Source: Lentisphaerota bacterium (GTDB lineage Bacteria > Verrucomicrobiota > Lentisphaeria > Oligosphaerales > PUNB01). From it: a DNA stretch of 6,774 bases. This document shows positions 1 to 4,933 of the stretch, piece after piece (the first letter of the stretch is position 1; every line of letters starts with the position of its first letter). The position numbers and the translations under genes are program-made. The notes beneath the pieces were generated by a model, which made no database searches, was not told the DNA's origin, and saw nothing but the letters and a program-made list of their open reading frames with translations. The stretch spans positions 1 through 6,774 of the forward strand of contig PUNB01000178.1 in NCBI GenBank assembly GCA_003552565.1. The letters run 5' to 3'.

Positions 1-1
1 T

Positions 2-142
2 GAGGCGGATCACAAACCTGATTCCAAAGTCAAAAAAACACTGGACAAGGTGCGAGACAAGGTGCGAGACAAGGTGCGAGACAAGGTTTCATATGCCGCA
101 ACAAGTCTCTCCCTCAGGGTATGTGTCGCATCGCGCCGGTGA
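2..142 (+). CDS. Possible 3' end of an unidentified gene (partial)
   Basis: The frame beginning at base 2 is open from the window edge to a TGA at 140-142 and encodes 46 residues. The first half is hydrophilic and lysine-rich (EADHKPDSKVKKTL). It then runs through about three and a half copies of the tetrapeptide DKVR, the translation of a 12-bp tandem repeat, and ends in a short mixed tail. The repeat length is a multiple of three, so copy-number change would keep the frame, which is compatible with coding. If real, the gene would converge on tatA. No family is recognisable from so short a tail. The alternative is non-coding repeat DNA, since this window carries other intergenic repeats. Sequence to the left would decide. 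Confidence 0.3.
   Translation, partial: EADHKPDSKVKKTLDKVRDKVRDKVRDKVSYAATSLSLRVCVASRR
44..87. repeat. 12-bp tandem repeat, about 3.7 copies
   Basis: Three perfect copies of gacaaggtgcga lie at 44-55, 56-67 and 68-79, followed by a partial fourth (gacaaggt) to 87. The copies are identical, which suggests recent expansion or ongoing slippage. In the open plus-strand frame each copy reads DKVR. Confidence 0.95.
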
Positions 143-182
143 CGGGGCTTGTATAAAACACGGTTCGCTGTTATTGGCGGTT

Positions 183-241
183 AACGATAGCGGTGTACGG
201 GTCGGCTCAATCGTAATCCGTTATCGTCGCCCGCTATCGTT
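183..241. repeat. Inverted repeat, 11-bp perfect arms
   Basis: aacgatagcgg at 183-193 is the exact reverse complement of ccgctatcgtt at 231-241, with 37 nt between. It lies between the tatA stop and the putative plus-strand ORF end. The plus strand continues into a short T run (240-243), but the loop is long and the T run weak, so this is not a convincing intrinsic terminator. It could be a protein-binding site or a fragment of a dispersed palindromic element. Nothing else is recognisable in 143-284. Confidence 0.6.
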
Positions 242-284
242 TTCCGACTGTTTGTTTTAATCATCCTGCGAGCTGCTATCTACG

Positions 285-536
285 TCAGTCGTTGTTTTCC
301 TCGGATTCAGCCGGGGGTTCATTTTCAGCCCGCGAGGCATTGAATTCTTTATTGGAGGCCTGCTCATTTTCTTCCTCGTCCATTCTTGCTTCCTCCATTA
401 CTTCATCGCGCGCTTTTCGGAATTCTCGCAGGCCTTTTCCCAGGCCGCGGGCGATTTCTGGAATTTTCCTGCCGCCGAAAAGAAGCAGTATAATGAGAAG
501 AATGATAATTAATTCATAAGGACCGGGCATACTCAT
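285..536 (-). CDS. tatA: Sec-independent translocase TatA/TatE-type subunit
   Basis: This 83-residue protein is a pore-forming-type subunit of the twin-arginine translocase, which moves folded proteins across the cytoplasmic membrane. It has the family layout: a very short periplasmic N-terminus, one transmembrane helix (about residues 7-19), the invariant FG hinge (F20-G21), a basic amphipathic helix (RKIPEIARGLGKGLREFRKA, 23-42), and an acidic Glu/Asn-rich cytoplasmic tail. Residue 8 in the membrane helix is Glu, which is also typical of TatB. The short length and lack of a TatB-like extension favour TatA. The ATG start is fixed by an AAGGAG site 7 nt upstream (minus strand). It lies 99 nt after the SEDS gene on the same strand and may be cotranscribed with it or have its own promoter. 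No tatC is in view. Confidence 0.93.
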   Translation of the reverse strand: MSMPGPYELIIILLIILLLFGGRKIPEIARGLGKGLREFRKARDEVMEEARMDEEENEQASNKEFNASRAENEPPAESEENND

Positions 537-543
537 AAGAAAT

Positions 544-549
544 CTCCTT
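544..549 (-). promoter_or_regulatory. Ribosome binding site of tatA
   Basis: The minus strand reads aaggag followed by 7 nt and the ATG at 536. This is a near-ideal Shine-Dalgarno site and decides the ATG at 536 over the second ATG two codons later. Confidence 0.85.
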
Positions 550-635
550 GCTGTTATATTATTTCATTGTTTTGGGAAAACTAAGTCTCATCAGAAAGAA
601 GCGGAAACAGGGACTTGATGACTCTTCCAGCCTGC

Positions 636-1751
636 TTAGTTTAATCTACTTCGGATTACACTTTCCGTCAAGCCGATGGTTATAAAGACGCTGAACATTG
701 AATTGACTCCGTAAGTGATAAAGGGCAGTTGTAAACCTAATTGCGGGAGCAGGCCTAGATTAGTGCTTAATTGCAGACATGCCTGCGCGGCGACCAGAGA
801 AGTCAGACCGATTATCGCCGCCGGACGAAAGACATCGATATCCGTTTCCTCCTCATCTTCAATTCGGCCGCAGTTGCGCCAGCCGTAGACCACCCAGGCC
901 ATTAGCAGCAGCAGCAGTGATGTCAAGCCCAGCAGTCCCAGACTTTGTCCTAAAGCGGCAAAAATGGAGAAATCCTGATCAGGCGGTAAATTGAGAGGGG
1001 ACTCCAGCGCCCGTCCTAATTGTTGACCGAAAGTCCCGCCGGAAGCCAGAGCGTGCTGGAATTGTGAAACCTGGGTTTGGCTGCTGAATGATTGGTTCAG
1101 GATGCTTAGTGAATTGAGGCTGTCCCGCCCCACGGAGCCGAACCTGACGACCAGCGCCAGTATCGGCAGAGAAGCCAGCGAGTTGCCGATCCAGTGCTGA
1201 AAGCTTCCTCCTAAACATAGAAAAACCAGTGAAAAGGTTATTGACAGGACTGCCGCTGTTCCATAATCTCTTTGCGAGAGCAGGGGGATCAGCCATATCA
1301 GCAGAAAGAGAAAAGGTATGGTTGAGCCGAGAAACCAGTCCTGACGATGTTTTCGAGTGTGGTGCAGAGCCAGCGCCAGCACCAATGCAAAGAAGGGCCT
1401 CGCCAGTTCCGCCGGCTGGATCAATACACCCCGCCAGCTCAGCAGGCCGCGGATGGAGTCCACCCCGATGCCGAAAAATATTGCTCCCACAAGCAGTATG
1501 TAGAAGAATATCGCGCCGATGATTCCGAGAGTGCGCAGCCAGGAAGACGGCAGTGCCGCGGCGGTTATCATTAACGCCGAACCCGGCACCAGCCACAGCA
1601 GCTGATGCAGCAGGTGTTCATAGGGGTCCTGCAGGTAGAATGTGGCATTGAATATCGCCAGACAACCCAGGCCGCTGAGCCCAAGACATATAAGCACCGC
1701 CGGAGTGATGCCGCGGCGGGGAATGGCTGTGATGTAGTTGAAAAACTTCAT
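636..1751 (-). CDS. SEDS-family peptidoglycan polymerase (RodA/FtsW-like), divergent
   Basis: SEDS proteins are integral-membrane glycosyltransferases that polymerise lipid II into glycan strands, normally with a class B PBP partner. This 371-residue protein has the RodA-like length and about ten hydrophobic segments. The largest extracellular loop, about 205-260, is where the family places it. Conserved signatures are present but worn: QPAELARP (112-119, usually QPSE.AK), QRDYGT (160-165, usually QPDLGT), PPDQDFSIFA (256-265, usually PE..TDFIFA) and LPFITYGVNSM (342-352, usually LPFISYGGSS). Asp260 appears to align with the aspartate shown to be essential in RodA. The Glu-Glu that normally follows is Gln269-Ser270. 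The ATG has no clear Shine-Dalgarno site, but a stop codon 15 nt upstream leaves no earlier start. The gene follows the PBP-like gene by 59 nt. RodA and FtsW cannot be separated by eye, so no symbol is given. Confidence 0.88.
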   Translation of the reverse strand: MKFFNYITAIPRRGITPAVLICLGLSGLGCLAIFNATFYLQDPYEHLLHQLLWLVPGSALMITAAALPSSWLRTLGIIGAIFFYILLVGAIFFGIGVDSIRGLLSWRGVLIQPAELARPFFALVLALALHHTRKHRQDWFLGSTIPFLFLLIWLIPLLSQRDYGTAAVLSITFSLVFLCLGGSFQHWIGNSLASLPILALVVRFGSVGRDSLNSLSILNQSFSSQTQVSQFQHALASGGTFGQQLGRALESPLNLPPDQDFSIFAALGQSLGLLGLTSLLLLLMAWVVYGWRNCGRIEDEEETDIDVFRPAAIIGLTSLVAAQACLQLSTNLGLLPQLGLQLPFITYGVNSMFSVFITIGLTESVIRSRLN

Positions 1752-1773
1752 CTTACAGATTACACATTACGAT

Positions 1774-1792
1774 ATGCCCGTAAACGGGGCAT
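1774..1792. repeat. Small hairpin between PBP-like and SEDS genes
   Basis: ATGCCC at 1774-1779 pairs perfectly with GGGCAT at 1787-1792 around a 7-nt loop, within the 59-nt gap. No T run follows on the minus strand, so it is not an intrinsic terminator. It could tune mRNA stability or SEDS translation, or be chance. Confidence 0.35.
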
Positions 1793-1810
1793 TTAATACA
1801 ATTGACCAGC

Positions 1811-2533
1811 TTAATTGTTCGAATTTATCCTAAAGGGAAGGTAGACATCATGACCTTCCCGTAAATCACGCACTATCTCCCGCGTTTCCGGTATCGGCCG
1901 GCGCTGATGATCCAGTCTTACTTTCAGCACTCCCGGTGTTCCGCGGAGCAGGTGGTTATGCTCCTGTTCCCAGCCGGAAACACCGATCTCCATGCCTTGC
2001 TTTGTTTCCACTTCGCCGATAAGCTGTCGCAGTCTGGAATGGTTTATCCGCTGACGCTGAAAATAAGCTTTTATCTCCACTGATTCAAGCTTGTCGACAA
2101 GCGGCTGCAGGTTTCGGAATTCCTCTGCGGTCAGCGAGTCGATCAGATGCACTCGCCTGCCGGGGGCTCGGTCTTTTGCCGCCCGGCCTTTGGAGAGAGC
2201 CGAGTCGGAAGTGATTTTTTCACTTATTTGCCGCCATTTTTCTTCGGCTGTGACTGTCTCGGATGGGACTCGCCAGACAAGAGCGAAATGCCGCGTGCTC
2301 CAGGCTAATGGTCGACCGTCGGCATCAAGCAGCCTCCCCCGGGCGGCTGACACGGTTTCATAGCGCCAATTTCGGCCATGTTCCAAATCAAGGAGGTATT
2401 CTTCCCGGTTCAGCGCCATTATCTGCAGTAAACGAAAGAAAATAACCACAACCCAGAAAAGGAAAAACAACCATAAGAGTGCTGTCCTCCATTGCTCCGG
2501 CACTTTGCACCGGTTGAGAATTCCATGCTTCAT
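1811..2533 (-). CDS. Class B PBP-like protein: membrane anchor and pedestal only, no transpeptidase domain
   Basis: Full class B PBPs (FtsI, PBP2) crosslink peptidoglycan and are about 550-650 residues long; this protein has 240. It has one transmembrane anchor (about 17-37) and then the family's N-terminal landmarks in order: RGRLLDADGRPLAWS (65-79, matching RG.I.DR.G..LA.S), LIGEV (171-175, matching hliGyv), and GVSGWEQEHNHLLRGTPG (184-201, matching G.sGlE..yd..L.G..G). It ends at EGHDVYLPFRINSNN*, exactly where family members read G.dv.LTID..lQ and enter the transpeptidase domain. There is no SxxK nucleophile motif and no KTG. Only 59 nt separate it from the SEDS gene, so no displaced remnant fits downstream. 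Its ATG overlaps the FtsL-like stop (ATGA), implying coupled translation. It occupies the ftsI position of a dcw cluster. I infer a SEDS-activating or scaffold role, or a decayed PBP. Confidence 0.8.
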   Translation of the reverse strand: MKHGILNRCKVPEQWRTALLWLFFLFWVVVIFFRLLQIMALNREEYLLDLEHGRNWRYETVSAARGRLLDADGRPLAWSTRHFALVWRVPSETVTAEEKWRQISEKITSDSALSKGRAAKDRAPGRRVHLIDSLTAEEFRNLQPLVDKLESVEIKAYFQRQRINHSRLRQLIGEVETKQGMEIGVSGWEQEHNHLLRGTPGVLKVRLDHQRRPIPETREIVRDLREGHDVYLPFRINSNN

Positions 2534-2814
2534 GGCTTGAACGGTTTTGAAGTCTCTTGTATGTGTATACAGGTGCGGATTAGATTTTCAGGTTGTTCTT
2601 CCGCCACCTCCTGCCATTGATCGCGTTCTTCTTCCACATGCAATATTACATGGCGGCTCCATTGCTGAATTCTGCGTTCGGTAGTACGCTGGCGGGAAGT
2701 GCGGTTCGACAGTTCATCGGCGATATCTCTGGCGCCCACCGCTAGAACGCTCAGAGCCATTAAAACGACTGGAACCCATATATAACGGCGCCAGGATCTT
2801 GGTTGCAGATTCAT
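2530..2814 (-). CDS. ftsL: FtsL-like single-pass membrane protein
   Basis: FtsL is a small bitopic divisome protein that links division regulators to FtsW-FtsI. This 94-residue protein has the right build: a short basic cytoplasmic N-terminus (R6, R9, R10), one transmembrane helix (about 11-27), and a charged, probably coiled-coil periplasmic stretch (about 28-72) rich in Glu, Arg and Gln. FtsL sequences are too variable to recognise by motif, so the call rests on topology and position between mraZ and the ftsI-like gene. Its ATG overlaps the mraZ TGA by 4 nt and is preceded by GGGAG at 9 nt. Its own stop overlaps the next gene's ATG in the same way. The rsmH gene that normally separates mraZ from ftsL is missing. 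Confidence 0.65.
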   Translation of the reverse strand: MNLQPRSWRRYIWVPVVLMALSVLAVGARDIADELSNRTSRQRTTERRIQQWSRHVILHVEEERDQWQEVAEEQPENLIRTCIHIQETSKPFKP

Positions 2815-3311
2815 TGTGTTTTTCTCCCGTGTTGTATTTCACCAGTTTGTTTTTCAATTTCGGCTTGCGCCAGCCGCTGTTCGTATTCTCTGATCATTTC
2901 CTGCTCTTGTCGCCAAAGTTCACTGTTCCATATTTCCACACCGATTTCGCAGCCCACGGCCACGGCGCTGGAGCCGGGGGTAAGCGATAGCGGTTCCCGA
3001 AACAAAGGGGGGATGGTGATTCGCCCTTGTTTGCTGATGGTCTCCGCCAAAGTGAAGCCGCCGAAACGGCGCAGCTGCCGACGGTAATAAAGACTGTCGC
3101 CGGCTTTGGCGGCTGGCCGCGGCTGGTTTTCCCGCATCTGTTTCCAAATGGATAGAGGATAGACAGCCAAGGCATTCTCCGGCAGGCAATGCAGCATTAT
3201 CTCCGGCTGGTCAAAGTCCTGAAAGTCCCGCAGCAGGCGAGTCGGCAGTTTGACTCGGCCATTCTGGTCGATCAAGCAATGTTCCTGTCCGAAGAACCTT
3301 GGTTTCGTCAT
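2811..3311 (-). CDS. mraZ: Transcriptional regulator MraZ
   Basis: MraZ is a ring-forming DNA-binding protein that controls its own dcw operon. This 166-residue protein carries the two tandem AbrB-like MraZ repeats. The first has the signature DQNGRVKLPTRL (15-26) and the second SKQGRITIPPLFRE (93-106), followed by the usual AVAVGCEIGVEIWNSELW (116-133). A charged helical tail follows, making it slightly longer than E. coli MraZ (152). The ATG at 3311 is chosen because an AAGG site lies 6 nt upstream and a promoter plus four operator-like boxes lie just beyond. The frame stays open to a TTG at 3404, but that start would precede the promoter. It overlaps the FtsL-like gene by 4 nt and is probably autoregulated. 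Confidence 0.92.
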   Translation of the reverse strand: MTKPRFFGQEHCLIDQNGRVKLPTRLLRDFQDFDQPEIMLHCLPENALAVYPLSIWKQMRENQPRPAAKAGDSLYYRRQLRRFGGFTLAETISKQGRITIPPLFREPLSLTPGSSAVAVGCEIGVEIWNSELWRQEQEMIREYEQRLAQAEIEKQTGEIQHGRKTQ

Positions 3312-3337
3312 TTTACACCTTATTTGGCCAAATTTTG

Positions 3338-3371
3338 TCCATATGTTTCCAATATAATCCAGTATTTTCCA
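3338..3371 (-). promoter_or_regulatory. Probable MraZ operator: four TGGA boxes at 10-bp period
   Basis: On the minus strand TGGA occurs four times, at 3371-3368, 3361-3358, 3351-3348 and 3341-3338, each exactly 10 bp from the next. A fifth TGG at 3330 is one base out of phase. Known MraZ sites in E. coli are TGGGN repeats with 5-nt spacers, also a 10-bp period, placed upstream of mraZ. Here the fourth base is A rather than G. The boxes overlap the -10 region and spacer of the predicted promoter, as expected for a repressor. Confidence 0.75.
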
Positions 3372-3379
3372 AAAAGCAA
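3351..3379 (-). promoter_or_regulatory. Predicted sigma70-type promoter of mraZ operon
   Basis: On the minus strand TTGCTT (3379-3374) and TATATT (3356-3351) are separated by exactly 17 nt. The -10 matches TATAAT at 5 of 6 and the -35 matches TTGACA at 3 of 6. Transcription would start near 3344, giving a leader of about 33 nt before the ATG at 3311. Three of the TGGA boxes fall within or beside this promoter. Confidence 0.6.
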
Positions 3380-3394
3380 ATCTGTTTGTGGAAA

Positions 3395-3421
3395 AAAATT
3401 GCAACCCGGCGCGCCGAGGTT
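3395..3421 (-). terminator. GC-rich palindrome followed by T run (possible terminator or insulator)
   Basis: CGGCGCGCCG at 3407-3416 is a perfect 10-bp palindrome, flanked by AACC (3403-3406) and GGTT (3418-3421) that extend the stem past a one-base bulge. On the minus strand the stem is followed within 4 nt by a run of seven T. It sits upstream of the predicted mraZ promoter, so it could stop transcription entering the operon. No minus-strand gene is visible upstream that would need it. Confidence 0.35.
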
Positions 3422-3461
3422 ACAATATGATTTTGCGTTTTCCGGGAAAAGTCTTAGAATT

Positions 3462-3517
3462 ACGGGACTTTGGGATAACAGGACGACGGGACAACAGGAC
3501 TATGGGAATATGGGACT
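3462..3517. repeat. 8-bp tandem repeat, seven degenerate copies
   Basis: Seven consecutive 8-bp units run from 3462: acgggact, ttgggata, acaggacg, acgggaca, acaggact, atgggaat, atgggact. The consensus on the plus strand is ayGGGAct. Each unit keeps GGGA or AGGA at a fixed phase while the flanking bases vary. It lies about 120 bp upstream of the predicted mraZ transcription start. The 8-bp period differs from the 10-bp MraZ box period, so it is probably a separate element. Confidence 0.85.
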
Positions 3518-3647
3518 TGAAGAGGAAACGTGAATCATTGTTAAAAGATGAGGCTCCTCCGCAGTCTGTGGGTATGTATGTTCGCGTGTCGATGCAATCC
3601 GGCGTGTAGGCTGATGAAGACAGTGGTTTAAGCGTAACCAACGAGGG

Positions 3648-3790
3648 GTGAGACTCTACGTACTTTTACACGTACTCGCTCGTACACGCTAATCGTCATT
3701 ATTTCTGACCCCGAAGATTTGAGTGTACGAGTACGTGTACGATTACGGTATTCGGATGACTGATAACCGATCACCGAGACGAAGTCTCAC
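3648..3790. repeat. Nested inverted-repeat element
   Basis: The outer arms gtgagact (3648-3655) and agtctcac (3783-3790) are perfect 8-bp inverted repeats. The inner arms are tacacgtactcg (3667-3678) and cgagtacgtgta (3728-3739), perfect over 12 bp. The pairing extends to 17 bp (3667-3687 with 3723-3739) if a 4-nt CTCG insertion at 3679-3682 bulges out. The tetramer GTAC occurs six times between 3660 and 3740. The element ends 2 bp before the next gene's Shine-Dalgarno site. It resembles a small palindromic or MITE-like element; no target-site duplication is evident. Confidence 0.6.
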
Positions 3791-3792
3791 AT

Positions 3793-3799
3793 AAGGAAA
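3793..3799 (+). promoter_or_regulatory. Ribosome binding site of the DUF123-Nth gene
   Basis: aaggaaa at 3793-3799 lies 7 nt before the ATG at 3807 and supports that start, which keeps the whole N-terminal DUF123 domain. Confidence 0.7.
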
Positions 3800-3806
3800 A
3801 TACCAC

Positions 3807-4904
3807 ATGGTCAGCAATACATCCAAAGCGGATAAGGAGAAAGGCTCTTATCTTTTGCTTCTTCGCTTGCCGCGCAGAACGGATCTGAAGTTTGGCGCAA
3901 GAAATATTTCTTTCACGGCCGGCTGGTATGTTTACTGCGGCAGTGCGCAAGCGGGTCTGCGCGGGCGGATTGGGCGCCATTTGCGGGTCAGTCGCTCCGG
4001 CCATTGGCATATCGACGGGCTGCTGGCAGAGTCCCGGGTCATTGATGCGCAGATGCGTTTTGCGGCCGCTTCGGACGAGGAGTGCAGTCTGGCTCATGAG
4101 GTATCGCTTTGGCCGGAAGCAGTTTCGATTACAGGATTCGGCTCGTCTGACTGTCGGTGTCCGACGCATCTCTTTTTCTTCTCGGCTCGGCCGTCGGTTT
4201 CAATCAGGAATCGTGGAGTATTGCAAAGTTTGCCGGAGATTTACCGTTGTCTGCGGAAGAATTATCAGAATCAGCCCATGTGGGATCGTGATCCTTTTCA
4301 GACCTTGATCGGGTGTGTACTTTCATTGCGGACTCAGGATCCAGTGACCGAAAAGGCGATGAAACGGCTTTTCGAGGTTTATCCCGAGGCTGTATCAATG
4401 TCCCGGGCAAAGCCGGAAAAAATTGCTGAATTGATTTATCCTGTCGGTATGTATAACCGCAAATCACATACTTTGGTAGAAATCGCCAATCTGCTTGTCG
4501 AAAGGTATAACGGCCGCGTTCCAAGTGATATCGAGTCGCTTACCGAATTGCCCGGGGCAGGACGGAAAACGGCCAACTTAGTTCGTTCATTCGCCTTTCA
4601 CTTACCGGCGTTGTGTGTGGATACGCACGTGCATCGGATTACCAACCGTTGGGGTTTAGTGCGTGCGCCTGACCCTGATCGAAGCGAGATGGAGCTGCGG
4701 CGGGTTCTGCCGGCGGAATACTGGATTGAAACCAATTCCCAGCTGGTTCAGCATGGACAGAAAATCTGCCGCCCCGGCAAGCCACGGTGTGAGGCTTGCG
4801 GGATCGCCGCTCATTGTCTGTATCCGGAGCTGCTCCGGGAAAAGGCTGTTCTGGAACCTCTTCCCGAAGCTCCTTCGCATCCGGGAGTGAAGCTGCATCG
4901 GTAA
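3807..4904 (+). CDS. nth: Fused DUF123 (GIY-YIG-like) domain and endonuclease III
   Basis: Endonuclease III is a base-excision-repair DNA glycosylase/AP lyase for oxidised pyrimidines. The 365-residue protein has two parts. Residues 13-127 look like DUF123 (COG1833, Uri family, related to GIY-YIG nucleases), with GSYLLLL (13-19), GWYVYCGSA (39-47), HWHIDGLL (67-74) and the FGSSDCRCPTHLFFF signature (111-125). Residues about 140-345 are a complete Nth: helix-hairpin-helix LPGAGRKTANLV (248-259) with catalytic Lys254, catalytic Asp272 in VDTHVHR, and four [4Fe-4S] cysteines at 321, 328, 331 and 337 in C-x6-C-x2-C-x5-C spacing. The Lys-to-Asp distance of 18 matches E. coli Nth (120/138). All catalytic residues are intact, so activity is expected. 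The role of the N-terminal domain is unknown. It is divergent from mraZ, and a deaminase gene follows after 29 nt. Confidence 0.92.
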   Translation: MVSNTSKADKEKGSYLLLLRLPRRTDLKFGARNISFTAGWYVYCGSAQAGLRGRIGRHLRVSRSGHWHIDGLLAESRVIDAQMRFAAASDEECSLAHEVSLWPEAVSITGFGSSDCRCPTHLFFFSARPSVSIRNRGVLQSLPEIYRCLRKNYQNQPMWDRDPFQTLIGCVLSLRTQDPVTEKAMKRLFEVYPEAVSMSRAKPEKIAELIYPVGMYNRKSHTLVEIANLLVERYNGRVPSDIESLTELPGAGRKTANLVRSFAFHLPALCVDTHVHRITNRWGLVRAPDPDRSEMELRRVLPAEYWIETNSQLVQHGQKICRPGKPRCEACGIAAHCLYPELLREKAVLEPLPEAPSHPGVKLHR

Positions 4905-4918
4905 TAACCCCCAAAAAA

Positions 4919-4924
4919 AAGGAA
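4919..4924 (+). promoter_or_regulatory. Ribosome binding site deciding the deaminase start
   Basis: aaggaa at 4919-4924, 9 nt before the ATG at 4934, supports that start. The frame is open further upstream to an ATG at 4796, but that would overlap the endonuclease gene by 109 bp and add a stretch unlike the family. Confidence 0.75.
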
Positions 4925-4933
4925 AACCTTAAT

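Larger units (their letters stand above)
3312..3806. other. Divergent 495-bp intergenic region
   Basis: This gap separates divergent mraZ and the DUF123-endonuclease III gene. From left to right it holds the mraZ leader, the TGGA boxes and promoter, a GC-rich palindrome, the 8-bp tandem repeat, about 130 bp without recognisable structure (3518-3647), and the nested inverted-repeat element up to the ribosome binding site at 3793. Open frames crossing it lack ribosome binding sites and run through the repeats, so I call no gene here. Confidence 0.7.

Noticed and set aside
44..87. CRISPR array
   Set aside because: The repeats are 12 bp and directly adjacent, with no spacers.
979..1596. 205-codon minus-strand open frame inside the SEDS gene
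   Set aside because: It overlaps the SEDS gene in another frame and shows no recognisable family; the SEDS frame has clear membrane helices and motifs.
1752..1810. Remnant of the missing PBP transpeptidase domain in the gap
   Set aside because: The gap is only 59 nt and shows no transpeptidase motif in any frame.
3312..3404. Longer mraZ start at a TTG (31 extra residues)
   Set aside because: It would start upstream of the predicted promoter and operator boxes, has no good ribosome binding site, and MraZ homologues begin near the MTKPRFFG position.
3388..3609. 73-codon plus-strand open frame through the mraZ upstream region
   Set aside because: It runs through the palindrome and the 8-bp array, has no convincing ribosome binding site and resembles no family.
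3420..3641. 73-codon minus-strand open frame over the same repeats
   Set aside because: Its second half is just the translated 8-bp repeat, and it has no ribosome binding site or recognisable domain.
3667..3739. Intrinsic terminator
   Set aside because: The loop is 35-49 nt, the stem is not GC-rich, and no T run follows the stem on either strand.
3771..4169. 132-codon minus-strand open frame opposite the DUF123 domain
   Set aside because: It is antisense to a well-supported coding region with conserved motifs and has no family features.
4796..4933. Earlier ATG for the deaminase (46 extra residues)
   Set aside because: It lies inside the endonuclease gene, gives a low-complexity Ser/Gly-rich stretch unlike the family, and the good ribosome binding site is at 4919-4924.
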